Shown here: in pieces, positions 8,892 to 17,905 of the stretch | How the letters are laid out: every line of letters begins with the position of its first letter | Position numbering within the stretch: the stretch's first letter is position 1 | Assembly: GCF_000720325.1 (NCBI RefSeq) | Contig: NZ_JOJM01000018.1 | Location: forward strand, 111,036-175,035 | Origin: Streptomyces sp. NRRL B-1347 | GTDB lineage: Bacteria; Actinomycetota; Actinomycetes; Streptomycetales; Streptomycetaceae | Direction of reading: 5' to 3' | DNA length: 64,000 bases | Made by a program: the position numbers and the translations under genes | The notes under the pieces: model-generated | Databases searched by the model: none | The model's input: the letters and a program-made list of their open reading frames with translations, nothing else | What the model was told of the DNA's origin: nothing

Positions 8892-10153
8892 GGGTGCTGC
8901 CTTGTTCCTTCCCGGTTCTTTTCGCCCGCCGGTGCCGGGGCGCGGCCCCGGCAGGCGGCGGCGTAAGCGGCGAGCAGCGATGCTTGTGAGTTCTGCCAGG
9001 AGAGCGGCCCGCTGATCCGCTCCTGGCCGATCTTGCCCATCCGGGCCCGCTGGTCCGGATCGTCGAGGAGCGTCGCGATGAGCCCGGCGAATTCGGCCTC
9101 GTCGTCGGCGGCCGCGTAGACGGCGGCGTCACCGGCGGAGACGCGTGCCTCCCGGAGGTCGAACGAGACGATCGGTCGGCCCATCGCCATGTACTCCAGG
9201 ACCTTGTTCATGGTCGACACGTCGTTGAGCGGATTGCGCGGGTCGGGGGAGAGGCACACGTCCGCGGTGGACAGGTAGCGCACCAGGTCGGCGTCCGGAA
9301 CGCGCCCGGTGAACTGGACCTGGTCCGAGAGTCCGAGCCGCTGGGACAGCTCCACCATCGCGTCGAAGGCGTCGCCGGAGCCGACGAACACCGCGTGCCA
9401 GTCGGTCCGCCCGAGCTCGTCGCGCAGCTTCGCCAGGGCCCGCAAGGCGTAGTCGACGCCGTCCTGCGGTCCCATCACGCCGAGGTAGCACAGCAGATGG
9501 GGCTTGCCGCGCTTCAACTCCGGCTCGGCCGGGACCGGTTGGAACCGGTCGACCTGGGGCGCGCTGCGCACCACGAAGACGTCCTCCGGTCTCTTGCCGC
9601 CACGGCTCACGGCGACGTCCCGGTAGCTCTCGTTCGTGGCGATCACGATGTCCGCGGCCCGGTAGGTCAGCCGTTCGATGGCGCACACGGCGCGGTAGAG
9701 CAGGTCCTTGCCGCGGTCGAACCGGGACAGGTACAGCTCGGGCACCAGGTCGTGCTGGTCGAAGACGAACCGCGCGCCGCGCCGCGTCAGCCACCGCGCC
9801 GGCAGGAACAGCAGGTCCGGCGGGTTGCAGGCGTGGACCACGTGGACCGGGCCGACCTTGCGGGCGAGGCGGGCCGTGTGCCACAGCGCCGTACCGTACT
9901 CCCGCAGATAGCCGGCCGGGCCTCCGGTGGCCGCGCGCAACGGGTAGCGGTGGATCCGCACCCCGTCGATCACGGCCTCCGGCTCCGTGTCCCGCTTCTC
10001 CCCTTGCGGGCAGATGACGTGCACCGTCCAGCCCGCGTCGCGCAGGGTCGTGCACTCCTGCCACACCCGCCGGTCGAACGGCACCGACAGGTTCTCCACC
10101 AGTATCAGCGCGCGCCGGTTCGGCGCGTCGCCACTGGTCGCGTTACCAAGCAA
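8888..10153 (-). CDS. GT4-family glycosyltransferase
   Basis: This 421-residue protein has the GT-B layout. An N-terminal acceptor domain begins LILVENLSVPFDRRVWQE, and the C-terminal donor domain has LCYLGVMGPQDGVDYALRAL, FVGSGDAF, and the family's E-x7-E type region within KVLEYMAMGRPIVSFDL. It likely transfers a nucleotide-sugar-derived residue onto the lipid-linked repeat unit on the cytoplasmic face. The annotated start is TTG 10153, overlapping the end of the ugd gene by 11 nt; no strong ribosome site is seen, so the exact start is uncertain. The stop overlaps the ATG of the downstream Wzz gene, which supports one operon. Confidence 0.88.
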   Translation of the reverse strand: MLGNATSGDAPNRRALILVENLSVPFDRRVWQECTTLRDAGWTVHVICPQGEKRDTEPEAVIDGVRIHRYPLRAATGGPAGYLREYGTALWHTARLARKVGPVHVVHACNPPDLLFLPARWLTRRGARFVFDQHDLVPELYLSRFDRGKDLLYRAVCAIERLTYRAADIVIATNESYRDVAVSRGGKRPEDVFVVRSAPQVDRFQPVPAEPELKRGKPHLLCYLGVMGPQDGVDYALRALAKLRDELGRTDWHAVFVGSGDAFDAMVELSQRLGLSDQVQFTGRVPDADLVRYLSTADVCLSPDPRNPLNDVSTMNKVLEYMAMGRPIVSFDLREARVSAGDAAVYAAADDEAEFAGLIATLLDDPDQRARMGKIGQERISGPLSWQNSQASLLAAYAAACRGRAPAPAGEKNREGTRQHP

Positions 10154-11459
10154 GTCCCATGTACCCCGGTTCGGTCCGGCGCGCTGCGGCGTCGGGAAGG
10201 TGGATGAGGTCGACGATCACCGGTCCGTCGCCGTGCGGCAGCGCCGTGAGGACGTCCGGGTCCCTGGTCCCGACCAGGCACACATCGGCGTGTGCGAGCA
10301 CCTCGTCGACGGAGTCCGCGAGGAGCTGCGCGAGGTGCGGAAGGCGGGTCTCGATGTACTCGCGGTTCGCGCCGAGCAGCCGGGAGAGGTTCACGTTGGG
10401 GTCGTAGATGCGCAGGTCGTACCCCTTGCCGAAGAGTCTCTCCGCCAGCTCGACGAGCGGGCTCTCGCGGAGGTCGTCGGTGCCCGGCTTGAAGGACAGG
10501 CCGAACATTCCCACCCGCCGCTTGCCGGTGCGCTCGACCAGGTCCACCGCCCGCTGGAGGTGGTCGGAGTTCGAGGGCAGCACGTGGGAGAGGATGGGCA
10601 CCGAGACGTCGGCCCGCTGCGCCGCGTGCACCAGGCTGCGCAGGTCCTTGGGCAGGCAGGAGCCGCCGAAGGCGAAGCCGGGCCGCAGGTAGGCGGAGCT
10701 GATGTTCAGCTTGCGGTCGGCCAGGAACACGTCGATGACCTGGTGCGAGTCGACGCCGAGGGCCTGGCACACCGCGCCCAGCTCGTTCGCGAAGCCGATC
10801 TTGAGGCCGTGGAACGCGTTGTCCGCGTACTTGATCGCCTCGGCCGTCGGGACCGGCACCCGGAACACCTCGCCGGGCAGTCCTTCGTACAGCGCCGCCA
10901 CCGCGTCGCCGCTCGCCGGGTCGAGCTCGCCGATGACGGTCTTGGGCGGGTCGAAGAAGTCCCGCACGCTGGTGCCCTCGCGCAGGAACTCCGGGTTGAC
11001 CGCCACCCCGAAGTCCACCCCGGCGGTGCCGCCGACGAACTTCTCCAGGATCGGCACGAGCAGGTTCAGACAGGTGCCCGGGAGCATGGTGCTGCGGAAC
11101 ACGACGGTCTGCCGCCCGCCCCGCTCGGCGAGCGCGGCGCCGATCTGCTCGGTGACCCGCTCCAAGTACGTGGTGCACAGGCTGCCGTTGGGCTCCGACG
11201 GCGTGCCCACGCAGACGAGCGACACGTCGCTGCCCATGATCGCCTCGCGGACGTCACGGGTGGCGCGTAACGTTCCGGTGCGTACGACCCCGGCAATGAG
11301 CTCACCGATCCGTTCCTCGACCACCGGGGCCTTGCCGTCGTTGACCAGGTCGACCTTCACCTGGTTCACGTCCACGCCGATGACCTCGTGGCCCATGCTG
11401 GCCAGGCACGCGGCTGATACGCAGCCCACGTAGCCGAGCCCGAAAACGCTGACTCTCAT
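10143..11459 (-). CDS. ugd: UDP-glucose/GDP-mannose dehydrogenase family protein
   Basis: The ATG at 11459 is preceded by GGGAGAG and gives 438 residues beginning MRVSVFGLGYVG, the Rossmann NAD-binding loop. The catalytic cysteine lies in GGSCLPKDL near residue 268. The protein has the three-domain layout of UDP-glucose 6-dehydrogenases, which oxidise UDP-hexose to UDP-uronate in two NAD-dependent steps. It would supply acidic sugars for the exopolysaccharide made by this operon. A longer reading frame extends 35 codons upstream but has no protein-like features. Substrate could be UDP-glucose, UDP-N-acetylhexosamine or GDP-mannose. Confidence 0.9.
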   Translation of the reverse strand: MRVSVFGLGYVGCVSAACLASMGHEVIGVDVNQVKVDLVNDGKAPVVEERIGELIAGVVRTGTLRATRDVREAIMGSDVSLVCVGTPSEPNGSLCTTYLERVTEQIGAALAERGGRQTVVFRSTMLPGTCLNLLVPILEKFVGGTAGVDFGVAVNPEFLREGTSVRDFFDPPKTVIGELDPASGDAVAALYEGLPGEVFRVPVPTAEAIKYADNAFHGLKIGFANELGAVCQALGVDSHQVIDVFLADRKLNISSAYLRPGFAFGGSCLPKDLRSLVHAAQRADVSVPILSHVLPSNSDHLQRAVDLVERTGKRRVGMFGLSFKPGTDDLRESPLVELAERLFGKGYDLRIYDPNVNLSRLLGANREYIETRLPHLAQLLADSVDEVLAHADVCLVGTRDPDVLTALPHGDGPVIVDLIHLPDAAARRTEPGYMGLAW

Positions 11460-11532
11460 GACCTGTCTCTCCCCCCAAGCAGGCCCTCGTGGCCTGCGGC
11501 CCGTGCGTTGTCCGGACGACGACCCCCGCGCA

Positions 11533-13056
11533 TCAGTAGGCCCCCTGCCCGTAGAGCACCGCACGCAGCGTCTTCCACAAGATCACTGTGTCCAGGGCGA
11601 GCGACCAGTCCTCCACGTACCGCAGGTCGAGGCGGACCGCCTCTTCCCACGGCAGGTCGCTGCGCCCGCTGATCTGCCACAGGCCGGTGAGCCCGGGCTT
11701 GACGAGCAGCCGTCGCCGGATGTCCGGTCCGTACGCCGCGGACTCCTCCGGCAGCGGCGGCCGCGGACCGACGAGCGACATCGATCCCGTGAGCACGTTG
11801 AACAACTGCGGCAGTTCGTCGATCGAGTACCGGCGGAGGACCGCGCCCACCCGGGTGACCCGAGGGTCCCGGCGGACCTTGAACAGCAGCCCCGCGCCCT
11901 CGTTGAGCTCGGCCAGCTCGGCGCGTGCTCGGTGCGCCCCGACGACCATGGTGCGGAACTTGAAGATGGTGAACTCGCGGCCGTCCTTGCCGACCCTGCG
12001 CTGACGGTAGACCACTCCGCCCCGGCTGTCCGCCAGTACGAGCAGTCCGACGAGCACCATCAGCGGCGCGAACAGGAGCAGCAGGACCGCCGCGCCCATC
12101 CGGTCGACGACCGCTTTGACCACCCGGCGGCCGCCGGTGAAGGTCGGCATGCTGACCCGCAGGAGCGGGATCCCGAGCACCGCGTCGACGTGCAGCCGCG
12201 GTCCTGCCACCTCCATCAGGACGGGTGCCACGACCATCTCGGCATCGCTGCCTTCGAGGTTCCAGGCGAGGCGCTGCAGCCGGTCCGGTGACCAGTGCGG
12301 GTCCGGTGTGACCGCGACGACACGGTAGCCGCCGCGGCGGACGTGGCCCGCGACGTCCGTCAGCTGGCCGACGACCGGCACTCCGTCCAGGTGGTCGACG
12401 TAGAGCCCGAGACCGTCCGTCGTGCACACCGCGTCCACGCGCCAGCCGAGGTGCGGGAACTTGCGGGTCCGGGCGATCAGGTCGTGCACCGTGGCCGGGC
12501 TCCCGGCGGCGAGCACCGGTCTCAGGCACCGCCCTTCCTTGCGCTGCTTGTGCAGCCAGAGGCGGAGCAGATACCGCTCGGTCATGGTGACGAGCGCGAT
12601 CGCGGGGATCGCGACGAAGATCCAGAGTTTGATGTTGCGTGAGGTGAGGGCGATCCCGCCGAGGGCCAGGATGACGGCCGCCGTGAACAGTGAACGCCCG
12701 AGCCGGCGGAATTCCTCAGCGCCCTGGCCGAGTACGGCCGGAGCCCACGCCCGGCTCACCGCGAGCGATCCGAGCACGAGCAGCTCGGTGCCGAAGGCGA
12801 GAATGCTCCACTTCTCGTGCCAATTGGCCGCGTCCCGGACTCCGAAGAAGCCGCCGATCGCCGCCACCACCAAGGCGGTGGCCACGGTATCGCTGATGAT
12901 CACGGTACGTCGGTACCGCTGCTCCCAGTCGATCGTGGGTTGGCTGATTGCCCCGTTCGTCAGACGCCCGCGCGCCGACGGAAACGGGCTGGCTAATTCC
13001 CCCTGCTGCACAGAACCCCCCCAGGTCGCCAGTGGTTCGACGTGTTCGTCGGACAC
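11533..13056 (-). CDS. Polyprenyl-phosphate glycosyl-1-phosphate transferase (initiating sugar transferase)
   Basis: This 507-residue membrane protein has about four N-terminal hydrophobic helices, a CoA-binding-like middle domain, another hydrophobic segment (AAVLLLLFAPLMVLVGLLVL) and a C-terminal bacterial sugar transferase domain. Diagnostic motifs are VGKDGREFTIFKFRTM, YSIDELPQLFNVLTGSM, SLVGPRPPLP and KPGLTGLWQISGRS. It moves sugar-1-phosphate onto undecaprenyl phosphate, the first membrane step of exopolysaccharide synthesis, and it is the first gene of the minus-strand operon. GTG 13056 was chosen because the frame upstream does not look like protein; a longer version could start at 13296. 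Confidence 0.88.
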   Translation of the reverse strand: MSDEHVEPLATWGGSVQQGELASPFPSARGRLTNGAISQPTIDWEQRYRRTVIISDTVATALVVAAIGGFFGVRDAANWHEKWSILAFGTELLVLGSLAVSRAWAPAVLGQGAEEFRRLGRSLFTAAVILALGGIALTSRNIKLWIFVAIPAIALVTMTERYLLRLWLHKQRKEGRCLRPVLAAGSPATVHDLIARTRKFPHLGWRVDAVCTTDGLGLYVDHLDGVPVVGQLTDVAGHVRRGGYRVVAVTPDPHWSPDRLQRLAWNLEGSDAEMVVAPVLMEVAGPRLHVDAVLGIPLLRVSMPTFTGGRRVVKAVVDRMGAAVLLLLFAPLMVLVGLLVLADSRGGVVYRQRRVGKDGREFTIFKFRTMVVGAHRARAELAELNEGAGLLFKVRRDPRVTRVGAVLRRYSIDELPQLFNVLTGSMSLVGPRPPLPEESAAYGPDIRRRLLVKPGLTGLWQISGRSDLPWEEAVRLDLRYVEDWSLALDTVILWKTLRAVLYGQGAY

Positions 13057-13953
13057 TGTTTCTTCACATGGGAGGACCCAGCCCCCCCACGCCGCGCTGT
13101 TCCCTCCCCTCGGGGGACCCCCGCCCCCCGCACATGACCTGTTCCGGCCATCTTCAGCGCTAACTGAACAACCCACCCTGGCGGCAGCGAACTCGCATGT
13201 CCTGCCAGACCCTCGAGGTGTGCGGGAAACCCGTCGAAACCCCGGATGCTCCCCGCACCCGGGGCCCTCTCGGGCCCCAGATTCGATCACCCCCACGTCG
13301 GGCGCCGAGGACCCGCCTGCCGGCTGTCCACGGCGCCAAACCTAAAGATCATTAATGGTTGCCTCGTGTCCGAAGAGCTGAAGCACGGTCAATTTAGACC
13401 ATCGAGGCCAGTGTGTAGAGGGGCTGTGTGCAATTTGTGCTCAAGCTTTGGGACGGGCTCCACCGAACGGTAACCACCCGCAGCCGCCGCGCCGATGAGG
13501 ACGCCCCGTGTGACCTGTGGTGATGAGAGTTCTCTGGGCTGGCGACACCGGCCCATCCGAGACGTCTCTGCGGGGCCAACTCAGCCGTGCTCAAGCCCTG
13601 CTGACGCCCCCTCGGCCAGCCCTTCGACCTAGACCACACCCGGGGTGCTCACGCAGGAGCGCCCTTCGCGGTCGACCGTGCCGTGTCGGCGACCCGCCTC
13701 GGGCGGGCGGCGCGGCCTCTGCGCACTGATGTTCGGCGAGCCGCAACAGGCCGTCTGCGGCGCCCAGTTCGTCAGCTACCCCCCTTGTGCGTACGTGACG
13801 ACACCCTCATGCGGGTGCCCGGGATAGACGAGGCGCTCGACCGGCTCGACGAGGCGCATGGCTTGATCATGACGGTCGTGACTGCCGTCCTCGGCCGGGG
13901 CGGATTCCGGGGGTGCGACGGTCAACGGGCACGCCGGTCAACGGGCGCGCCGC
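13057..13953 (+). other. Intergenic region, possible small-ORF relic
   Basis: About 0.9 kb separates the exopolysaccharide operon from the SGR-domain genes. The part around 13330-13460 is less GC-rich and is the likely promoter area for the operon, but I found no hexamer pair with correct spacing. At 13809 a plus-strand ATG opens a stretch with strong GC3 bias (MRVPGIDEALDRLDEAHG) that loses its coding character by about 13915. It then runs into two near-identical copies of a 16-18 bp direct repeat (CGGTCAACGGGC plus flank) at about 13918-13955. It may be the remains of a small gene. No RNA gene is apparent. Confidence 0.3.
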
Positions 13954-14313
13954 TCAACCCCTCAACTCCCGGCGCAGCACCGCCATCTCGGTCGGATCCA
14001 GGCTGGCGGCGGCGAGTTCGGCAAGCGAGCGTTCCACCGCGCGTCCCTCGTCCTGGAGGACCCGCTCCGCGCCGTCGCGGTCGCGGACGACGACCATTCC
14101 GCCGGACACCACGATCTCCATGATGGTGGCCGCCGGGCCATTGGTGATGCGTAATCCGCGGTAACCGAGTCCTTGATGCGGGGCGGCTCCGGAAGGTGCC
14201 GGAGACAGGGCGGCGATTCGGCACATCAGGTCTTCCTCGGCTTCAGGGGCGAGGGAGAACACCGGATTGCGCCGTCCGCTGTAGAGATCGATCTCGACGT
14301 CCATATCGGTCAT
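13954..14313 (-). CDS. Small hypothetical protein with SGR-type domain
   Basis: This 119-residue protein begins MTDMDVEIDLYSGRRNPVF. After a helical segment it has GLGYRGLRI and a beta-rich C-terminus (IMEIVVSGGMVVVRDR). The same pattern, SGRxxPV then GLGxRG about 40-55 residues later, opens the next upstream gene (14393-15340), so the two are paralogous in this domain. I recall the pattern from unassigned bacterial proteins but cannot name a function. It lacks a signal peptide. It follows the larger paralogue on the same strand, separated by a strong hairpin, so it may be expressed separately or by read-through. It might be an immunity or accessory partner of the larger protein; that is speculation. 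Confidence 0.65.
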   Translation of the reverse strand: MTDMDVEIDLYSGRRNPVFSLAPEAEEDLMCRIAALSPAPSGAAPHQGLGYRGLRITNGPAATIMEIVVSGGMVVVRDRDGAERVLQDEGRAVERSLAELAAASLDPTEMAVLRRELRG

Positions 14314-14358
14314 TCCCTATGGGCGCTGCCGCGGCCTTCTGGGCCCCGGCAGGGGAAA

Positions 14359-14384
14359 GCGCCCTCCCGGCTCAGGGAGGGCGC
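14359..14384 (-). terminator. Hairpin terminator between the two SGR-domain genes
   Basis: Perfect 10-bp arms GCGCCCTCCC and GGGAGGGCGC flank a 6-nt loop. The hairpin sits in the 79-nt gap just after the stop of the 14393-15340 gene. No U-tract follows, as is common in actinomycetes. Confidence 0.7.
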
Positions 14385-14392
14385 TGGGCCCG

Positions 14393-15340
14393 CTACCGTA
14401 TCCGCTGCCGCTGCGAGTTGCACCCGTAGAAGTAACCGCAGAAGACCGTGTACGGACCACGGTTGGCGGTCTCGGGATTGTAGATGACGTTTCCGCTGTT
14501 GTCCGTGTTGCGGGCGGCCGTGCCGCCGGGCTTGTGGCCCCAGAACCCCTCGTTCTGCTTGCGGAACCAGTGGAAGTCGATGAAGCCGGGGCCGGGGGCG
14601 ATGACCAGCGCCACCAAATAGCGCGGCTTCTCGGAGTCGGGGAAGCAGTCGAACCTGTGGTGCATGCCGTCGCACAGCGAAGCACGCGTCACTTCGGCAC
14701 AGGTGATGGCCTTGTACATGTTGCCGCAGCCACGGCCGGGCTGGGCGAACGTATTCGTCCGCCAGTTGCTCGCGTAGTTGTAGCAGTTGTTGTTCAGGCG
14801 GACGGTCGCGTCGTTGTTCCAGAATCCCGGGTTGAATGCCCCGAGTTCGATGGTGCAGGCGGCTTTGGTGGAGACCTCTCCCGATCCCTCCGCCGACCCC
14901 TGTTCGGCTTCCGGTGCCGCTTCCGCCGGAGTGGTCTGGTCGGTGACGGTGACCCGGGCGGGAGCCGCCAGCTGCGGAATCAGGTATTCGCGCAGCGAGG
15001 CGTCCATCGGCTCGGCGGCTTCGCCGGAGGCGGCGGGCTCCCCGCGCTCCATCAGCGTGACGAGCCGCTCGCCGAGCTCGGCCGCGCGGCCACCGCGTGC
15101 CTGGGCGCCGACCGGGAGGTACAGCCTCGGCTCGGTGCCGAAGTCGCTGCCGAGCTCGTCGTTCAGCGGTTCGAGCCAGAATCCCCGGACGCCGAGTCCG
15201 CCCTCGGCGGGCGCCTCACCGAGGAACAGGCTGCGATTCCTTTCCACCTCGCGCAGCAGTGCCCGTACTTCGTTCTCGTCGGTGATGTCGGATACCGGAT
15301 CGGGGCGGCCGGAGAAGATATCGGCCGTGATGCGAAGCAT
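14393..15340 (-). CDS. SGR-domain protein with C-terminal papain-like Cys/His domain (predicted)
   Basis: This 315-residue protein has two parts. Residues 1-about 100 match the SGR domain of the downstream gene (FSGRPDPVSDI, GLGVRGFWL). After a linker (about 105-155) a Cys-rich domain contains NNCYNYASN with Cys186, then FIDFHWFRKQNEGFWGH with His257, then a TDNSGN turn and YTVFCGYFYGC near the end. The order Cys, His, Asp/Asn resembles a papain/NlpC-type triad, so a cysteine peptidase, amidase or transferase activity is possible but not proven. No signal peptide is seen. The ATG is preceded by AAGGGGG, and a good promoter lies at 15471-15499. Confidence 0.6.
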   Translation of the reverse strand: MLRITADIFSGRPDPVSDITDENEVRALLREVERNRSLFLGEAPAEGGLGVRGFWLEPLNDELGSDFGTEPRLYLPVGAQARGGRAAELGERLVTLMERGEPAASGEAAEPMDASLREYLIPQLAAPARVTVTDQTTPAEAAPEAEQGSAEGSGEVSTKAACTIELGAFNPGFWNNDATVRLNNNCYNYASNWRTNTFAQPGRGCGNMYKAITCAEVTRASLCDGMHHRFDCFPDSEKPRYLVALVIAPGPGFIDFHWFRKQNEGFWGHKPGGTAARNTDNSGNVIYNPETANRGPYTVFCGYFYGCNSQRQRIR

Positions 15341-15470
15341 ATATGTTCGACCCCCTTGTTTCGCGGCAGCGGATTGCCGAGAAACTCCCCTGTCCCGGCC
15401 GACTGTCCCCGGGGCGCCGAGGCTCTGGGGAAATTCTGATCACTCCGCTGCGCCGGTTGCAGTGACAAGA

Positions 15471-15499
15471 GATATACGCCGCATCACATCGAGCGTCAA
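15471..15499 (-). promoter_or_regulatory. Sigma-70-like promoter for the SGR/papain-like gene
   Basis: Reading the minus strand, TTGACG (15494-15499) and TATATC (15471-15476) are separated by exactly 17 nt, about 130 nt upstream of the ATG at 15340. The remaining gap 15500-15779 to the acyl-ligase stop holds no convincing gene. Confidence 0.6.
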
Positions 15500-15779
15500 T
15501 AGCGGGAAAGGCCTCTGGAATTGATCGACCAGCAGCTACGGCACTTGCAGCGGATCAGTACGTCAAAGTCGCTATCGCGGTTGGATATCCGGAAGCGGCG
15601 CATTCCCTACCGGTCCGGCGCACGCGGATGTCACCGGGGCAGTCATCCGGTGCTGCCGGGGCCCGGCACGCCCGCGATGCGGTCGTCCCGGAGGCGGGCC
15701 GCGGACCCGGACGGGCCGGGGGAGGGCTCGTCCGGGCGGACGACGCGGTCGCGGCCGGCCTTGTCGAAGGCCGGGAGGA

Positions 15780-17402
15780 TCAGCCCTCGACGGTGGTGAG
15801 CGGCGCGTCCTGGGCGCTGTCGACCCATGCGGCGCGGAGCGCCTTCTTGTCCACCTTGCCGACCTTGGTGGTGGGCAGTTGTGCGAGCAGCACGGTCTTC
15901 CGGGGCGTGTACAGCTCTCCCAGCTCGGCGGTCACGGCCGCGCTGACCGCGTCCGGGTCGACGTCGGTGCCCTCGGCCGTGGCGAGGAAGATCTGCACGG
16001 CCTCCCCGTACTCCTCGTCCGGTACGCCCAGCGCCGCCGCGTTGCGCACGCCGGGCAGCGTCAGCAGGAAGTCCTCAAGGACCCGGGAGTACACGTTGTC
16101 GCTGGTGCTGCCGGTGACGATGATGTCCTTGGCCCGGTCGACGAGATACAGATAGCCCTCGGCGTCGAGATAGCCCACGTCCCCGGTGCGCAGCCAGCCG
16201 TCCTGCACCGCTTCGGCGGTGCGCTGCGGGTCCTCGTAGTAGCCGAGCATCACCGTCTCGCCCCGGACGCACACCTCGCCGACCTGCCCGACGGGCAGTG
16301 CGGTGCCGCCGTCCTCACTCCGGATCTCGATCTCAGTATCGGATATCGCGCGACCGCAGCTGCGCCAGAGCTCGGGACGGCGGGCCGCCTCCGACGCGAG
16401 GTCCTCCGCGCCGAACGCGGCGATGCCGAGCGCCTCCGACTGCCCGTAGCCCTGGCTGAGCACCGGTCCGAAGACCTCGACCGCCTGCTGCAGCCTGCTG
16501 GGCGACGAGGCCGCGCCGCCGACGACGATCCGCCGCAACGCAGGCAGCACGCCCGGCACCGACTCCGGGTGGTCGAGCAGCGCGTACAGCATCGGCGGTA
16601 CGAACATGGTGGCGGTGATCCGCTCCTCGCGCAGCACCTGAAGGGCCGCGCCCGCTTCGAACTCGGGCAGCACGACGAGCGCGGACCCCGTCACCAGCGC
16701 CTGGAGCGAGGTGAGGTGGCCACTGCCGTGCGTGAGCAGCGTGGAGACGAGCACCCGGTCCGTGCTCGGGTCCATGGTGGGGAAGAACCCGGGGCGGGAA
16801 TCCTGCGGATCGTCCTCCGCCGATTCGACCAGGACGTCGTAGAGCCGGTGGTTGTGCGCGGCGAGCTTGGGGCGGCCCAGGGTGCCACCGGTGTAGAGAA
16901 CGGTGACGGCTTCGTCCGCTGCCGGGGCGGGCACGCCGCCGGGGCGTTCCGCCGGGCACTCGGCCGCCAGGGCGAGCAGGTCAGGGCACCGCTGGTCGCA
17001 GGGGCCGACGCTGAGCAGCGCGGGGGCGTGGACGCTGCGGCCGGCCGCGTCGGCGGCCCGCTGCGCGAAGAGCGGGTCGGTGACCACGACGCGGGCCCGG
17101 GACTGCTCGACCAGGGCGGCGAGTTCACCGGGCCCCGGCTCGGGAGGCAGGAAGACGACGCGGCAGCCGATGAGGTGGACCGCGATCTGCACCAGGACGG
17201 AGTCCACACGGTTGGCCAGGAACAGCCCCACCGCGTCGCCGGGCACGAGCCCCTGACCGCGCAGCGCGTGCCCCAGCCTGAACAGCTGCTGGCGGGCCTC
17301 CTTCCGGGTCAGTCGCCGCGCGCCCTGGACGAGGGCCTCGGCCTCTTCGTCCTTGTGCCAGTGCTCCAGGACGCGGTCGACGTATGTGCGTGGGACGGAC
17401 AT
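15780..17402 (-). CDS. Class I adenylate-forming acyl/aryl-CoA ligase-like protein
   Basis: This ANL-superfamily enzyme is about 540 residues. Core motifs are VLYTGGTLGRPK (A3, where the usual SGST is GGTL), STLLTHGSGHL (A4 region), GYGQSEALG (A5), WLRTGDVGYLD (A7/A8) and the A10 lysine in TTKVGKVDKKAL. It has no carrier domain. The A3 loop change is unusual and could affect ATP binding. It resembles fatty or aromatic acid ligases rather than amino-acid A domains, so it could activate an acyl starter for the peptide; substrate unknown. ATG 17402 begins conserved sequence (MSVPRTYVDRVLEHW), but ATG 17423 and TTG 17435 are alternatives. It is divergently placed from the proline-like A domain gene across a regulatory region that recurs at 29620-30060. 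Confidence 0.8.
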   Translation of the reverse strand: MSVPRTYVDRVLEHWHKDEEAEALVQGARRLTRKEARQQLFRLGHALRGQGLVPGDAVGLFLANRVDSVLVQIAVHLIGCRVVFLPPEPGPGELAALVEQSRARVVVTDPLFAQRAADAAGRSVHAPALLSVGPCDQRCPDLLALAAECPAERPGGVPAPAADEAVTVLYTGGTLGRPKLAAHNHRLYDVLVESAEDDPQDSRPGFFPTMDPSTDRVLVSTLLTHGSGHLTSLQALVTGSALVVLPEFEAGAALQVLREERITATMFVPPMLYALLDHPESVPGVLPALRRIVVGGAASSPSRLQQAVEVFGPVLSQGYGQSEALGIAAFGAEDLASEAARRPELWRSCGRAISDTEIEIRSEDGGTALPVGQVGEVCVRGETVMLGYYEDPQRTAEAVQDGWLRTGDVGYLDAEGYLYLVDRAKDIIVTGSTSDNVYSRVLEDFLLTLPGVRNAAALGVPDEEYGEAVQIFLATAEGTDVDPDAVSAAVTAELGELYTPRKTVLLAQLPTTKVGKVDKKALRAAWVDSAQDAPLTTVEG

Positions 17403-17872
17403 TTGCTGTTCGTTAACGATCATGGACACATGCAAACATGCCGCTCGGGAGTCGTGGACTCGCAGGGGGTAACTTCGGCCATCGGCAGGGGGAGTAGCAT
17501 GCCCTCCGATCTGGGACGGTTCGTTGCTTTTGTGCCAGGGGGGCGCACGGCGTCACGTCGTCGGTGCGGCGAGTCCCCCTGCTGGCCCGTCGACCCACCC
17601 GTGCGGCACCCGTCCTCGGCATCCGGGAAACGCCCAACATCATTTACCGGCACGGTGATCGAAAAGCCGGATCGCCGATGGGATCAAGAAATGACCTCCG
17701 CCTCCAGTGATCCGCCGCGAGGGAAACGCAAGGCGTTGAATTCGGCGGTCGCGTGCAGGTCGGATCCGTATGCGGAGATCATTTCGGCGCCTAGGCGAGG
17801 TGTGCGGGAATCGGCCTGTGTGGGCCCAGCGTGAAACAGCCCGCGAACCAACTGCGCCGCACAGTCGAGGTG

Positions 17873-17901
17873 TTGACTGGTGAATTGCGTGGGGATACCG
17901 T
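17873..17901 (+). promoter_or_regulatory. Promoter TTGACT-N17-TACCGT driving the A-domain operon
   Basis: TTGACT at 17873-17878 and TACCGT at 17896-17901 have a 17-nt spacer. Both hexamers and the spacing are identical in the inverted copy at 29782-29810. An ATG begins 4 nt after the -10 hexamer, so the transcript is expected to start at or near that ATG. Confidence 0.7.
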
Positions 17902-17905
17902 CGCC

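Noticed and set aside
13387..13392. TTGACC on the minus strand as -35 for the exopolysaccharide operon
   Set aside because: No acceptable -10 hexamer at 16-19 nt; the promoter cannot be assigned.
13394..13639. 81-codon minus-strand frame before the sugar transferase
   Set aside because: Composition and lack of ribosome site do not support a protein.
15361..15382. GGCAATCC-GCTGCCGC upstream of the papain-like gene, similar to the conserved cluster leader block
   Set aside because: Match is short and lacks the TTGACT-N17-TACCGT context; probably coincidence in GC-rich DNA.
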